Positions 48,317-56,195 of a stretch of 57,876 bases of DNA are shown piece after piece (the stretch's first letter is position 1; every line of letters starts with the position of its first letter). Origin of the DNA: CAZTXD01 sp964617995 (lineage in GTDB: Bacteria > Actinomycetota > Acidimicrobiia > Spongiisociales > ZC4RG35); the NCBI GenBank assembly GCA_964617995.1, contig CAZTXD010000004.1, forward strand, positions 1 through 57,876, in the 5' to 3' direction. Under the pieces are notes generated by a model. It did no database searches. It was not told the origin of the DNA and saw only the letters and a program-made list of their open reading frames with translations. The position numbers and the translations under genes were made by a program.

Positions 48317-49143
48317 GTCCCCGACTCACCGAGCTGGCGGGAACGCTCGGCCGCCGCACGGACGGCGTCTTCCACCAGAGCCCGGAAACCCCGTTCCTCG
48401 AGCACGTGAACGGCCGCCGCCGTGGTGCCGCCCGGTGACGTAACCTGACCCCTGAGCTCGGCAGGGGTGAGGCCCGTGTCGGTCAGCAGATGCCCGGCAC
48501 CACGAACGGTCCCGTAGACGAGTGACTCGGCGATGTCGCGGGGGAGCCCCTCCCGGACCGCCGCCTCGATCAACGCCTCGGCCAGCAGGAAGACGTAGGC
48601 CGGCCCGGTGCCGGACACGGCCGTGACGGCGTCCATGAGCGACTCGTCCAGGCGCCGTACCTCCCCCACCGCCGAGAGGATCGATGTGGCCGCGGCCATC
48701 TCCTCTTCGCCGGCGTGGGATCCCGCCGCAATGCCCGTCACGCCTTCGCCCACCAGGGCCGGCGTGTTGGGCATGGCTCTTATCACCGCGACCCGGCCGA
48801 GTCGGGCCTCGTAGACGGCCAGGGGGACCCCCGCCGCCACCGACACCACCACCTGCGGCGGGCTGATCACGGTCCCGGTCTGTTCGAGTAGTTGCCTGAC
48901 ATCACGGGGTTTGGTAGCCACGACCACGACCCGGCGACCGGCCAACGCCTCGACCGGGTCGAGGGTCACCTTGCAACCGGTCGCCTCCTCGACTGCCCGT
49001 GCCCGCTCGGGGCGCCGTGCCGCCACTCCGATCTCGTCCGGTTTCCAACCGGCAGCGAGGAGACCGCGCAGGAGCGCCTCTCCCATGGCTCCGGCACCCA
49101 GGATGGCCACCGAAGGATGCTGGGTGGTGGTATCGCCCGACAT
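48313..49143 (-). CDS. proC: Pyrroline-5-carboxylate reductase
   Basis: ProC (276 residues) reduces P5C to proline using NAD(P)H. The Rossmann start VAILGAGAMGEALLRGLL is clear, followed by VVVATKPRDVRQLLEQ, VIRAMPNTPALVGEGVTGI and the C-terminal helical signature GTGPAYVFLLAEALIEAAV and LTPAELRGQVTSPGGTTAAA. The start at 49143 lies eight bases after TATACT, so a leaderless mRNA is likely. Confidence 0.96.
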   Translation of the reverse strand: MSGDTTTQHPSVAILGAGAMGEALLRGLLAAGWKPDEIGVAARRPERARAVEEATGCKVTLDPVEALAGRRVVVVATKPRDVRQLLEQTGTVISPPQVVVSVAAGVPLAVYEARLGRVAVIRAMPNTPALVGEGVTGIAAGSHAGEEEMAAATSILSAVGEVRRLDESLMDAVTAVSGTGPAYVFLLAEALIEAAVREGLPRDIAESLVYGTVRGAGHLLTDTGLTPAELRGQVTSPGGTTAAAVHVLEERGFRALVEDAVRAAAERSRQLGESGT

Positions 49144-49151
49144 GCCAGGCG

Positions 49152-49157
49152 AGTATA
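49152..49157 (-). promoter_or_regulatory. Predicted -10 box of the proC-PRODH operon
   Basis: TATACT on the minus strand ends eight bases before the proC ATG at 49143. No clear -35 box is seen. Confidence 0.4.
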
Positions 49158-49202
49158 TGGGGACGAGGTCCCCACCCCGACGGCCGGCTGATGCGGGGGA
49201 CG

Positions 49203-49838
49203 TCAGGTGTGGACGGCAGACAGGCGGGTCCTGAGCATCTCCACGACGGTGGCGACCGCCCTCGGGTTATAGCCCTCGGGGATTATGAGGTCGGCGTACC
49301 GTTTCGAGGGTTCCACGAACTCGAGGTGCATCGGACGCACCGATTCGAAGTACTGCCTCAGAACCGAGGAGACCGAGCGACCCCGCTCGCGGATGTCGCG
49401 TTCGAGCCGGCGAGCGAGGCGGAGATCAGGGTCGGTGTCGACGTATATCTTCAGGTCGAGGCGTTGACGGAGATCCTTCTCGGCCAACACGAGGATCCCC
49501 TCCACCAAGATCACATCGGCGGGCGCCACCGGTACCACATCGGTGGAGCGGAGATGCAGGGCGAAGTCGTATACGGGCCGCGGGATGGGAACACCTCCCG
49601 CCAGTGTGTCCAGATGTTCGATCAGCAGCTCGGTCTCGAGCGAGTCCGGATGGTCGTAGTTGAGCTCTACTCTCTCTTCGAACTCGAGATCGCGTCTATC
49701 CCGGTAGTAGGCGTCATGCTGGATCATCGCCATCCCGGGAACTGCCTCCAGTAGGGCATTGGCGATGGTGGTCTTCCCGGAACCCGAGCCACCGGCGATG
49801 CCGACGACGAGGGGAAGCCGGCTCTCGGGGGATCCCAT
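49203..49838 (-). CDS. udk: Uridine kinase
   Basis: The 211-residue P-loop kinase phosphorylates uridine and cytidine. Walker A is GIAGGSGSGKTTIANAL; family motifs are IQHDAYYRD, LNYDHPDSLETELL, PVYDFALHLR and VILVEGILVLAEKDLRQRLDLK. The start at 49838 is seven bases after TAACGT, again a leaderless arrangement. Confidence 0.95.
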   Translation of the reverse strand: MGSPESRLPLVVGIAGGSGSGKTTIANALLEAVPGMAMIQHDAYYRDRRDLEFEERVELNYDHPDSLETELLIEHLDTLAGGVPIPRPVYDFALHLRSTDVVPVAPADVILVEGILVLAEKDLRQRLDLKIYVDTDPDLRLARRLERDIRERGRSVSSVLRQYFESVRPMHLEFVEPSKRYADLIIPEGYNPRAVATVVEMLRTRLSAVHT

Positions 49839-49874
49839 GCGACCGACGTTACCCGGCCTGGGATCCTCGCCGGT

Positions 49875-50726
49875 TCAGTCTCCCTGGTGACTCCGCAGTC
49901 GTCGCATCTCGTCGAGAACCGAGCCGGTGAGCACCGTCGAGGCCGGTGCCGACACCCCCAGCACGCGACGCCGTTCGATCGACTCGGGCCCTTCCGGGTC
50001 GTCTCCGGCGGCGGCAGCGGCGATCTCGTCGAGCCAGGCATCGTCGCTGCCGCCGTTCGACACCGGATCGGGTTCGGGTTCGGGTTCGGTTTGAGGCTGG
50101 GGCTTGGACTCGAGCACCAGTTCCTCACCGGCCGGCTCCGGCTCCCGCTCGGCGAGGATCGGCTCCGGCTCCCGTTGCTCCACATCCTGGAACTGCTCGA
50201 CGAGATCCATGCGCCACAGCGTATGCAGGAGCCGGATGGCCCGACCCCGGCCGAAGACCTCCTCGAGCTGGCTGAACGACAGCACCGACACGAGCGACGC
50301 CAGGGCCCACCAGTCCTCTGTCTGGATCGTCACGGGCTGATCCACCTCCTCGCGCAGCATCACCTGGGCATTCTGGAGATCGGCGCCGATGAGATCCTTC
50401 TGGAGGCTCTCCAACCGCTCGAGATCGGACAGCAGCTTCTCTATCTCCCAGCCTTCGCCCTCAGGGCCGGCGAACGGGCCCAACTCGAAGGCTCCGTTGT
50501 CGAGGGCCGACAGCACCAGCAATGCGTCGGCAACGGCCACTCGGGGATCATCGCTCTGGATCGCCGCCTCGCCCACCAACGCGGCACCCACCACCCTGCC
50601 TTCCTGAAAGTGGATCGTCCCGGTTCGCTCGCCGCGGACGTGAAGGCTGGCAGTCTTCTTCGTCACGTTGAGCATGTTGAGAAGATCGGCCACCGTCCAA
50701 TCTGAAAGTGTTCCGGAGAGATTCAT
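49875..50726 (-). CDS. DUF4388 domain protein
   Basis: The 283-residue protein begins with a DUF4388/PATAN-like domain (about 1-110: LSGTLSDWTVADLLNMLNVTKKTASLHV, TIHFQEGRVVGAALVGEAA). A short helical segment and a long acidic/Pro linker (about 185-225) follow. DUF4388 proteins are linked to gliding, twitching or signalling in other bacteria; the role here is unknown. A GAGGTAAGG site precedes the ATG. Confidence 0.8.
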   Translation of the reverse strand: MNLSGTLSDWTVADLLNMLNVTKKTASLHVRGERTGTIHFQEGRVVGAALVGEAAIQSDDPRVAVADALLVLSALDNGAFELGPFAGPEGEGWEIEKLLSDLERLESLQKDLIGADLQNAQVMLREEVDQPVTIQTEDWWALASLVSVLSFSQLEEVFGRGRAIRLLHTLWRMDLVEQFQDVEQREPEPILAEREPEPAGEELVLESKPQPQTEPEPEPDPVSNGGSDDAWLDEIAAAAAGDDPEGPESIERRRVLGVSAPASTVLTGSVLDEMRRLRSHQGD

Positions 50727-50828
50727 CCTTACCTCATTGACCTCGTCAGGTGCTATCGGATCGCCGAGGGGTCAGGTTGAGCAGTTCGCGCCGACTCGCC
50801 CGGCCGGAGACCCTGCCAACATTGCGAC

Positions 50829-52037
50829 ATGAGCGAGATCTACATCGCCGACGCTTGCCGGACCCCAGTCGGACGGCTGGGAGGTGTCCTGGCGCACGTT
50901 CGCCCCGATGACCTTGCAGCGATGGCCATCCGCGGCCTGATGGAGCGCAACCCGGGACTGGACCCCGGAGCCGTCTCCGACGTCGTGTGGGGGGCGGCCA
51001 ATCAGGCGGGCGAGGACAACCGCAACGTGGGGAGGATGGCGGCTCTGCTGGCCGGCCTGGGCGACTCGGTGCCGGGAGTGACCGTGAATCGCCTGTGCGG
51101 GTCCGGCCTCCAGGCCGTGCTTTCGGCCGGCCAGGCTCTGGCGGCGGGATGGGGCGACGTGATGGTGGCAGGCGGGTCCGAGTCGATGAGCCGGGCCCCG
51201 ATCGTCGTCGCCAAGGCCGACCGGCCGTTCCCCACCGGAGCCCCCGAGGTGGCCGACACGTCACTGGGCTGGAGGCTCGTGAACCCGGCGATGCGCCGGC
51301 TGCACGGGTGCCTGGCCATGGGTGAGACCGCCGAGGAGGTCGCAGACAGGTGGAAGATCGGACGTGAGCCACAGGACGAGTTCGCCCTCCGCTCGCATGA
51401 GCGCGCGGTTGCCGCCGCCCGGGGAGGAAGGTTCCGCGATGAGATCGTGGCTGTGGAGGCGCCTGTGGATCACCGCCGCAGATCCACCGTCGCGGTCGAG
51501 TCCGACGAAGGGCCGCGGCCGGACACGTCGATCGATGCGCTGGCGGCGCTGCGACCTGTTTTCCGTGAGGGTGGCACCGTGACCGCAGGCAACTCATCGC
51601 CGTTGAACGACGGGGCCGCGGCGGTGCTGGTCGCCACCCGAACCGGTCTGGAGAGACACGGACTGGAGCCGATGGCACGGATCGTGTCGTCGGCGGCGGC
51701 GGGGGTGGAGCCCGACATAATGGGAATCGGACCCGTCCCCGCCTCCATCCTGGCGCTGAAGCGGGCGGGAATCGATGTCGACGACCTCGACCTCGTCGAG
51801 CTGAACGAGGCATTCGCCGCTCAGGCCCTGGCTGTCATCGGCGAGCTCGGGCTCGACCCCGAGAGGGTGAACGTCAACGGTGGTGCCATCGCCCTGGGGC
51901 ACCCGCTGGGCGCATCGGGGGCAAAGATCCTCACCACCATCGTGCATGAGCTGCGCCGTCGCGGCGGCCGCTACGGCCTGGTCACGATGTGCATCGGGGT
52001 GGGTCAGGGAATCGCCGCTGTCGTCGAGACGACATGA
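50829..52037 (+). CDS. Acetyl-CoA C-acyltransferase (thiolase)
   Basis: The 402-residue thiolase II-type enzyme has the nucleophile Cys in VTVNRLCGSGLQAV, NVNGGAIALGHPLGASGAKI and the C-terminal MCIGVGQGIA with the second active-site Cys. It resembles the 3-oxoadipyl/3-ketoacyl-CoA thiolase group (GAANQAGEDNRNVGRMA). Its stop overlaps the CoA-transferase start (ATGA), heading a four-gene coupled unit. Confidence 0.94.
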   Translation: MSEIYIADACRTPVGRLGGVLAHVRPDDLAAMAIRGLMERNPGLDPGAVSDVVWGAANQAGEDNRNVGRMAALLAGLGDSVPGVTVNRLCGSGLQAVLSAGQALAAGWGDVMVAGGSESMSRAPIVVAKADRPFPTGAPEVADTSLGWRLVNPAMRRLHGCLAMGETAEEVADRWKIGREPQDEFALRSHERAVAAARGGRFRDEIVAVEAPVDHRRRSTVAVESDEGPRPDTSIDALAALRPVFREGGTVTAGNSSPLNDGAAAVLVATRTGLERHGLEPMARIVSSAAAGVEPDIMGIGPVPASILALKRAGIDVDDLDLVELNEAFAAQALAVIGELGLDPERVNVNGGAIALGHPLGASGAKILTTIVHELRRRGGRYGLVTMCIGVGQGIAAVVETT

Positions 52038-53221
52038 CAGGGGATCTCCTGGCGGGGATCCGGGTGGTGGAGTTCGGCAACCTGATCGCCGCTCCCTACG
52101 CCGGGATGCTGCTCGCCGACCTGGGAGCGGATGTGGTCAAGGTCGAGCCCCCCTCCGGCGATCTGGGGCGGGGCTTCGGACCCCATGTCGGCGGCGAATC
52201 AGCCTTCTTCCTGGCCATGAACAGGGGCAAGCGATCGTTGTCGGTGGATCCCAAGGACCCCCGCGTCGGCCCGTGGATCCGGCGATTGGTCGAAGAAGCC
52301 GACGTGGTCGTCAACAACCTGCGCGGCGGCGCCATGGAGAGAATGGGACTCGGCGAGACCTCCGTGCACGAGATCAACCCGGGAGCCGTCTACGCCGTGG
52401 TGTCGGCGTTCGGCCCCGAGGGGCCATACGCCGACAGGACCGGCATCGACGTCGTCTTCCAGGCCGAGTCCGGGATGATCTCGGTGACGGGACGACCCGG
52501 GGACCCGCCCCAGAAGACGGCCACGACCATCGGCGATTATGTCGCCGCCACCAACGTCGCGCTCACCATCTGTGCCGCCCTGGTGGAACGGGCCCGCACC
52601 GGCCGGGGCCACCGAGTCGATGTGAGCCTCCGCGATGGGCTGTTGGCGGTTCAGTCCGGATGGTGGGCCCTCTACTTCGCCGGGGGAACCCAGCCGGAGA
52701 GGACGGGAACCGCCTCCCCCTTTCTCGCTCCCAACCAGGTCTTCGACACCTCTGACGGTCACCTCGCGCTGGCTATCGTGTCCGACCGTCACTTCGAGTT
52801 GCTGTGCGGCGAGCTGGGCAGGCCCGACCTGCTAGAGGCCTACCCCACCAACGAGGACCGCATGGTCGGACGTCCCGCCCTCGTCGATGAGCTCACCAGC
52901 GCGTTCCGGCTGGAAACCACCGAGCACTGGGTGGTCAGGCTCGGAGCCGTTGGCCTCCCGGTGGGACGGCTCCTCGACTTCGCCGCCGTCGAGACCGATC
53001 CTCAAATCCTCCACAACGAGATGATCGTGGAGGTCGACCATCCTTCCGCCCGGCCCACCCGGATGGTCGGCTCCCCCTTGCGGATCGATGGCTCCCCGGC
53101 GAGGGCGGAGGCGGGTCCCCCATCGCTCGGGGAGCACAGTCGCCAGATCCTTGCCGAGCTGGGAGCGTCTCCCGACGAGATCGACCTCCTGGTGGGCGAC
53201 GGGGCGGTGCACGTATCGTGA
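52034..53221 (+). CDS. Class III (CaiB/BaiF) CoA-transferase
   Basis: The 395-residue family III CoA-transferase shows GIRVVEFGNLIAAPYAGMLL, ADLGADVVKVEPPSGD and FGPEGPYADRTGIDVVFQA. The catalytic Asp is likely the one in TGIDVVFQAESG. The ATG at 52034 overlaps the thiolase stop, and its stop overlaps the inactive-SDR gene (GTGA). The acyl substrate is unknown. Confidence 0.93.
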   Translation: MTGDLLAGIRVVEFGNLIAAPYAGMLLADLGADVVKVEPPSGDLGRGFGPHVGGESAFFLAMNRGKRSLSVDPKDPRVGPWIRRLVEEADVVVNNLRGGAMERMGLGETSVHEINPGAVYAVVSAFGPEGPYADRTGIDVVFQAESGMISVTGRPGDPPQKTATTIGDYVAATNVALTICAALVERARTGRGHRVDVSLRDGLLAVQSGWWALYFAGGTQPERTGTASPFLAPNQVFDTSDGHLALAIVSDRHFELLCGELGRPDLLEAYPTNEDRMVGRPALVDELTSAFRLETTEHWVVRLGAVGLPVGRLLDFAAVETDPQILHNEMIVEVDHPSARPTRMVGSPLRIDGSPARAEAGPPSLGEHSRQILAELGASPDEIDLLVGDGAVHVS

Positions 53222-53661
53222 GCGGCATGCGAATCGTCGCCTCCCCGGCGCTGACCGACCACCTGGGAAGGGCCGACCTGCCGCCGGAAGGCGTCGTGTT
53301 CGAGGCGACGGAGCGGGTGACCGACTGGGAGGGGGCGCGCGAGGCCCTGCTCCGGGCCTTCACCATCACCCAGGAGGCCGCCCGGGCCGAGGCACCGGTG
53401 GTCTACGTGGTCCACTCCGACGACCTGCTGGGACGCCGGGGCGCACCGGCGGCGATGGTGGCGACCGGTCTCCTGTCGGGAGCTCGCACCGCTGCCATCG
53501 AACTGAGCCGCAAGGGGACGGTGGTCAACGTCGTGGCGGTGAGCGAAGGCACCGACCCGGCGGTCACCGCCCGCTGGGTGGCTCACCTGACCGATCCCAC
53601 CGGCCCCACTGGCGAGATCGTCCGCCTCGACCCCTCCCATCTCGGCAAGGCATTGCCGTGA
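53218..53661 (+). CDS. Short SDR-like protein lacking catalytic residues
   Basis: The 147-residue protein aligns by eye with the second half of short-chain dehydrogenases: VVYVVHSDDLLGRRGAPAAM, GARTAAIELSRKGTVVNVVA. The YxxxK catalytic motif is missing and the first Rossmann GxxxGxG is absent. It is coupled on both sides (GTGA overlaps) to the CoA-transferase and to an intact SDR. This resembles subunit pairs in which an inactive SDR stabilises an active one, as in benzylsuccinate BbsC/BbsD; that parallel is an inference. Confidence 0.72.
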   Translation: MSGMRIVASPALTDHLGRADLPPEGVVFEATERVTDWEGAREALLRAFTITQEAARAEAPVVYVVHSDDLLGRRGAPAAMVATGLLSGARTAAIELSRKGTVVNVVAVSEGTDPAVTARWVAHLTDPTGPTGEIVRLDPSHLGKALP

Positions 53662-54341
53662 TCGCCGTCGTCACCGGGGCGGCACGGGGGATCGGTCGGG
53701 CGATCGGAGAGCGGCTTCAGACAGATGGCTTCACCGTCGTGGGGGTAGACCTGGCCGACGGCCTCGCCGACACCACCTTCGAGCCGGTTCAGGTCGATCT
53801 GACCGACCCGGCGGGAATAGCAGCCGTCGCCGACACGGTCGACGGGCTGGACGCCCCGCTGGTCGCCCTCGTGAACAACGCCGGCATCACCCGCGATGCC
53901 CGGCTCGTGAACCTGACCCGCGCCGATGTCGCCTCCGTCCTCGACGTCAACCTGGGCGCCGCGTACCGCCTCACCGTGACGCTCGCACCCCGATTGGTTG
54001 CCGGCAGCTCGATCGTCAACCTGGCGTCGCGGGCCTACCTGGGAAACTTCGGCCAGTTCAACTACGCCATGTCCAAAGGAGGGGTGGTCGGTTTCACCCG
54101 CGCCCTCGCCCTCGAGCTGGCCCCCGATGTACGAGTCAATGCCCTCGCTCCCGGCCTGATCGCCACGGAGATGGCCATGGCCATCCCCGCTGACATCCGC
54201 CAGGAGATGGTCGACAACATCCCCCTGGGACGAATGGGTGAGCCCGGCGAGGTGGCCGACCTGGTGGCGTGGCTGATACGCCCCGGCTATGTCACCGGCC
54301 ATGTTTTCGTGATCGGGGGGGGACGCAGCCTCGCTCCCTGA
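53658..54341 (+). CDS. Short-chain dehydrogenase/reductase (FabG-like)
   Basis: The 227-residue SDR has an NAD(P) motif VVTGAARGIGRAI, LVNNAGITRDARLVN, catalytic Ser in IVNLASRAYLGN, YAMSK (Tyr/Lys pair), and a C-terminal IGGGRSLAP. It is somewhat short for FabG. The GTG at 53658 overlaps the preceding stop. Its likely job is reversible oxidation of a 3-hydroxyacyl-CoA made in the thiolase/CoA-transferase pathway. Confidence 0.92.
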   Translation: MIAVVTGAARGIGRAIGERLQTDGFTVVGVDLADGLADTTFEPVQVDLTDPAGIAAVADTVDGLDAPLVALVNNAGITRDARLVNLTRADVASVLDVNLGAAYRLTVTLAPRLVAGSSIVNLASRAYLGNFGQFNYAMSKGGVVGFTRALALELAPDVRVNALAPGLIATEMAMAIPADIRQEMVDNIPLGRMGEPGEVADLVAWLIRPGYVTGHVFVIGGGRSLAP

Positions 54342-54385
54342 GGGCCGGCCTCCCTGCCGTTCGGCATCCTCCTAGGCTCGCGACG

Positions 54386-55684
54386 GTGATCAGCTCGATC
54401 TATGAGAGGGTCCGCGACAGTCTCTTCGCCCTCCCGGCGGCTCTCATCGCCGGGCTCGGGGCGTTGGCATGGTTCGCCCGGCGGGTGGACGAGTTCCTTC
54501 CGTTCGACGCCACCTGGCTCCTCCCCACCACCGTCGACTCGACCCGGGCGATTCTGACCACGGTCGCCACGGCCACCATCACCGTCGCCGGCATCGTCTT
54601 CTCCATGACGGCCGTGGTGGTTCAGCTCGCCACCAGCCAGCTGTCGCCCCGGGTCACCCAGGGCCTGCTCCGGGACCGCTACCAGCAGGTGACGATCGGC
54701 GTCAGCGTCGGCACCTTCGTTTACGCCCTGCTCATCCTCTCCGACGTGCACGGCACCGAGGAGATCCCGTTCTCGAGCCACGACTTCTCGGTCACCCTGG
54801 CCGTAGCCCTGGGGGTGACCTCGTTGCTGTTCATCGTCTACTTCATCGATCGCACCATGCGCACGATGCGAATCGACACCGTCATTCGCCGGCTGGCGGA
54901 CGCCACCGAGGCGGCGATCGATGCCTTGCCCCAAAGAGAGCCTGCCGGCGAATCGGTCGGGTCGATGCCTACGACCGAAGCCGGGACGGCGGTGGAGGTG
55001 GAGCGGACCGGCTGGGTTGCACGGATCGACGTGGACGCGTTGCTGGCGGCGCTGCCGGGGGAGACGGTCGTGAGGATCGACCTGCGGGTGGGTGATTTCA
55101 TAACCCGACGGGAGATCGCCGCCCGCACCTGGCCCGAGGTGGACGAGTCGGTGGCGAACGCGATCTCCTCCGCCATCACCGTGGCAAGGACCCGCAGCAT
55201 CGCCACCGACCCCGCCTACGGCATTCGCCAGCTCGTCGATATCGCGCTGAGGGCCCTGTCACCGTCGTTGAACGATCCGACCACGGGATCCGACGTCGTC
55301 CACCATCTCAGCGGCCCGATACAGGCGCTCCTGCTGCGGGACCTGCCGGAAAGGGTGGTGATCGGAGACGACGGGCGACGTGTCTACATGCCCCGGGCCC
55401 TGTCCCTGTCCGACTACGTCCACTCGGCCTTCCGGGAGATTCGCCTCAACGCCACCGATCAGCCCCCCGTCCTCCATGCCCTCGTCGAGACCCTGGCCAG
55501 CCTCATGACCGTGGTCGACGCCGCCGGTCGGGATGGGCGGGTGGCCGCGCTGCAGGAGGAGGTCGAATCGACCTTGTCCACTGTCCGCCGATCAGGCCTC
55601 CCAGAAGGCGACCAGGAATACGTGATGGCCTTCGCCCGCCGGCTGGGCCTCGTGGACGCCGAAGCTGACGAAGCGCTCGAATAG
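54386..55684 (+). CDS. DUF2254 membrane protein
   Basis: The 432-residue protein has about four N-terminal helices (residues 10-165), then a soluble domain. The DUF2254 pattern is seen in FSMTAVVVQLATSQLSPRVTQGLLRDR, PAYGIRQLVDIALRALSPSLNDPTT and the C-terminal helices. It resembles a mechanosensitive- or porin-like inner-membrane family of unknown function. GTG at 54386 is preferred; a longer start would overlap the SDR gene. Confidence 0.88.
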   Translation: MISSIYERVRDSLFALPAALIAGLGALAWFARRVDEFLPFDATWLLPTTVDSTRAILTTVATATITVAGIVFSMTAVVVQLATSQLSPRVTQGLLRDRYQQVTIGVSVGTFVYALLILSDVHGTEEIPFSSHDFSVTLAVALGVTSLLFIVYFIDRTMRTMRIDTVIRRLADATEAAIDALPQREPAGESVGSMPTTEAGTAVEVERTGWVARIDVDALLAALPGETVVRIDLRVGDFITRREIAARTWPEVDESVANAISSAITVARTRSIATDPAYGIRQLVDIALRALSPSLNDPTTGSDVVHHLSGPIQALLLRDLPERVVIGDDGRRVYMPRALSLSDYVHSAFREIRLNATDQPPVLHALVETLASLMTVVDAAGRDGRVAALQEEVESTLSTVRRSGLPEGDQEYVMAFARRLGLVDAEADEALE

Positions 55685-55704
55685 AGAGCCTGGAGACGCA
55701 GGTC

Positions 55705-56154
55705 CTAGTAGAGGTAGCGCGACAGGGTCTCGGCGACCATGACGGGACGCTCCTCGCCTTCCCGTTCGATGGTGACCGTGCGCTTCACCTGGAGACCGCC
55801 CCCCGCCTCGTCCACCGATGTCAGGACGACCCGGGCCCGGATTCGACTCCCCGAGGGCACCGGAGCGGGGAATCGCACCCGGTCGAGGCCGTAGTTGATC
55901 CCCATTGCGGGCTGGCCGACGTCGAGCTCCACCTCGGCGGTGAGGGCCACCGTCAGCGACAACGTCAGGAAGCCGTGGGCGATGGTGGTTCCGAACGGAC
56001 CCCGCGCGGCCCGTTGGGGGTCTACGTGGATCCATTGATGGTCGTCGGTGGCGTCGGCGAAGGCGTCGATTCGCTCCTGGTCGACGGTGAGCCAGTCGCT
56101 CACCCCGATCTCGGTGCCGACTAGGGGCCGGAGACGTTGGAGAATGTCCTGCAT
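55705..56154 (-). CDS. MaoC-like (R)-hydratase
   Basis: This 149-residue single hotdog-fold protein carries the hydratase-2 motif in DATDDHQWIHVDPQRAARGPFGTTIAHGF, with the catalytic Asp/His pair. MaoC proteins hydrate enoyl-CoAs. It is on the opposite strand from the thiolase cluster, between DUF2254 and the carboxyltransferase, and divergent from the latter. Confidence 0.92.
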   Translation of the reverse strand: MQDILQRLRPLVGTEIGVSDWLTVDQERIDAFADATDDHQWIHVDPQRAARGPFGTTIAHGFLTLSLTVALTAEVELDVGQPAMGINYGLDRVRFPAPVPSGSRIRARVVLTSVDEAGGGLQVKRTVTIEREGEERPVMVAETLSRYLY

Positions 56155-56195
56155 CAGCAGGAACCTAGCCGGTGGGCCACTACCCTCATCGCCAG

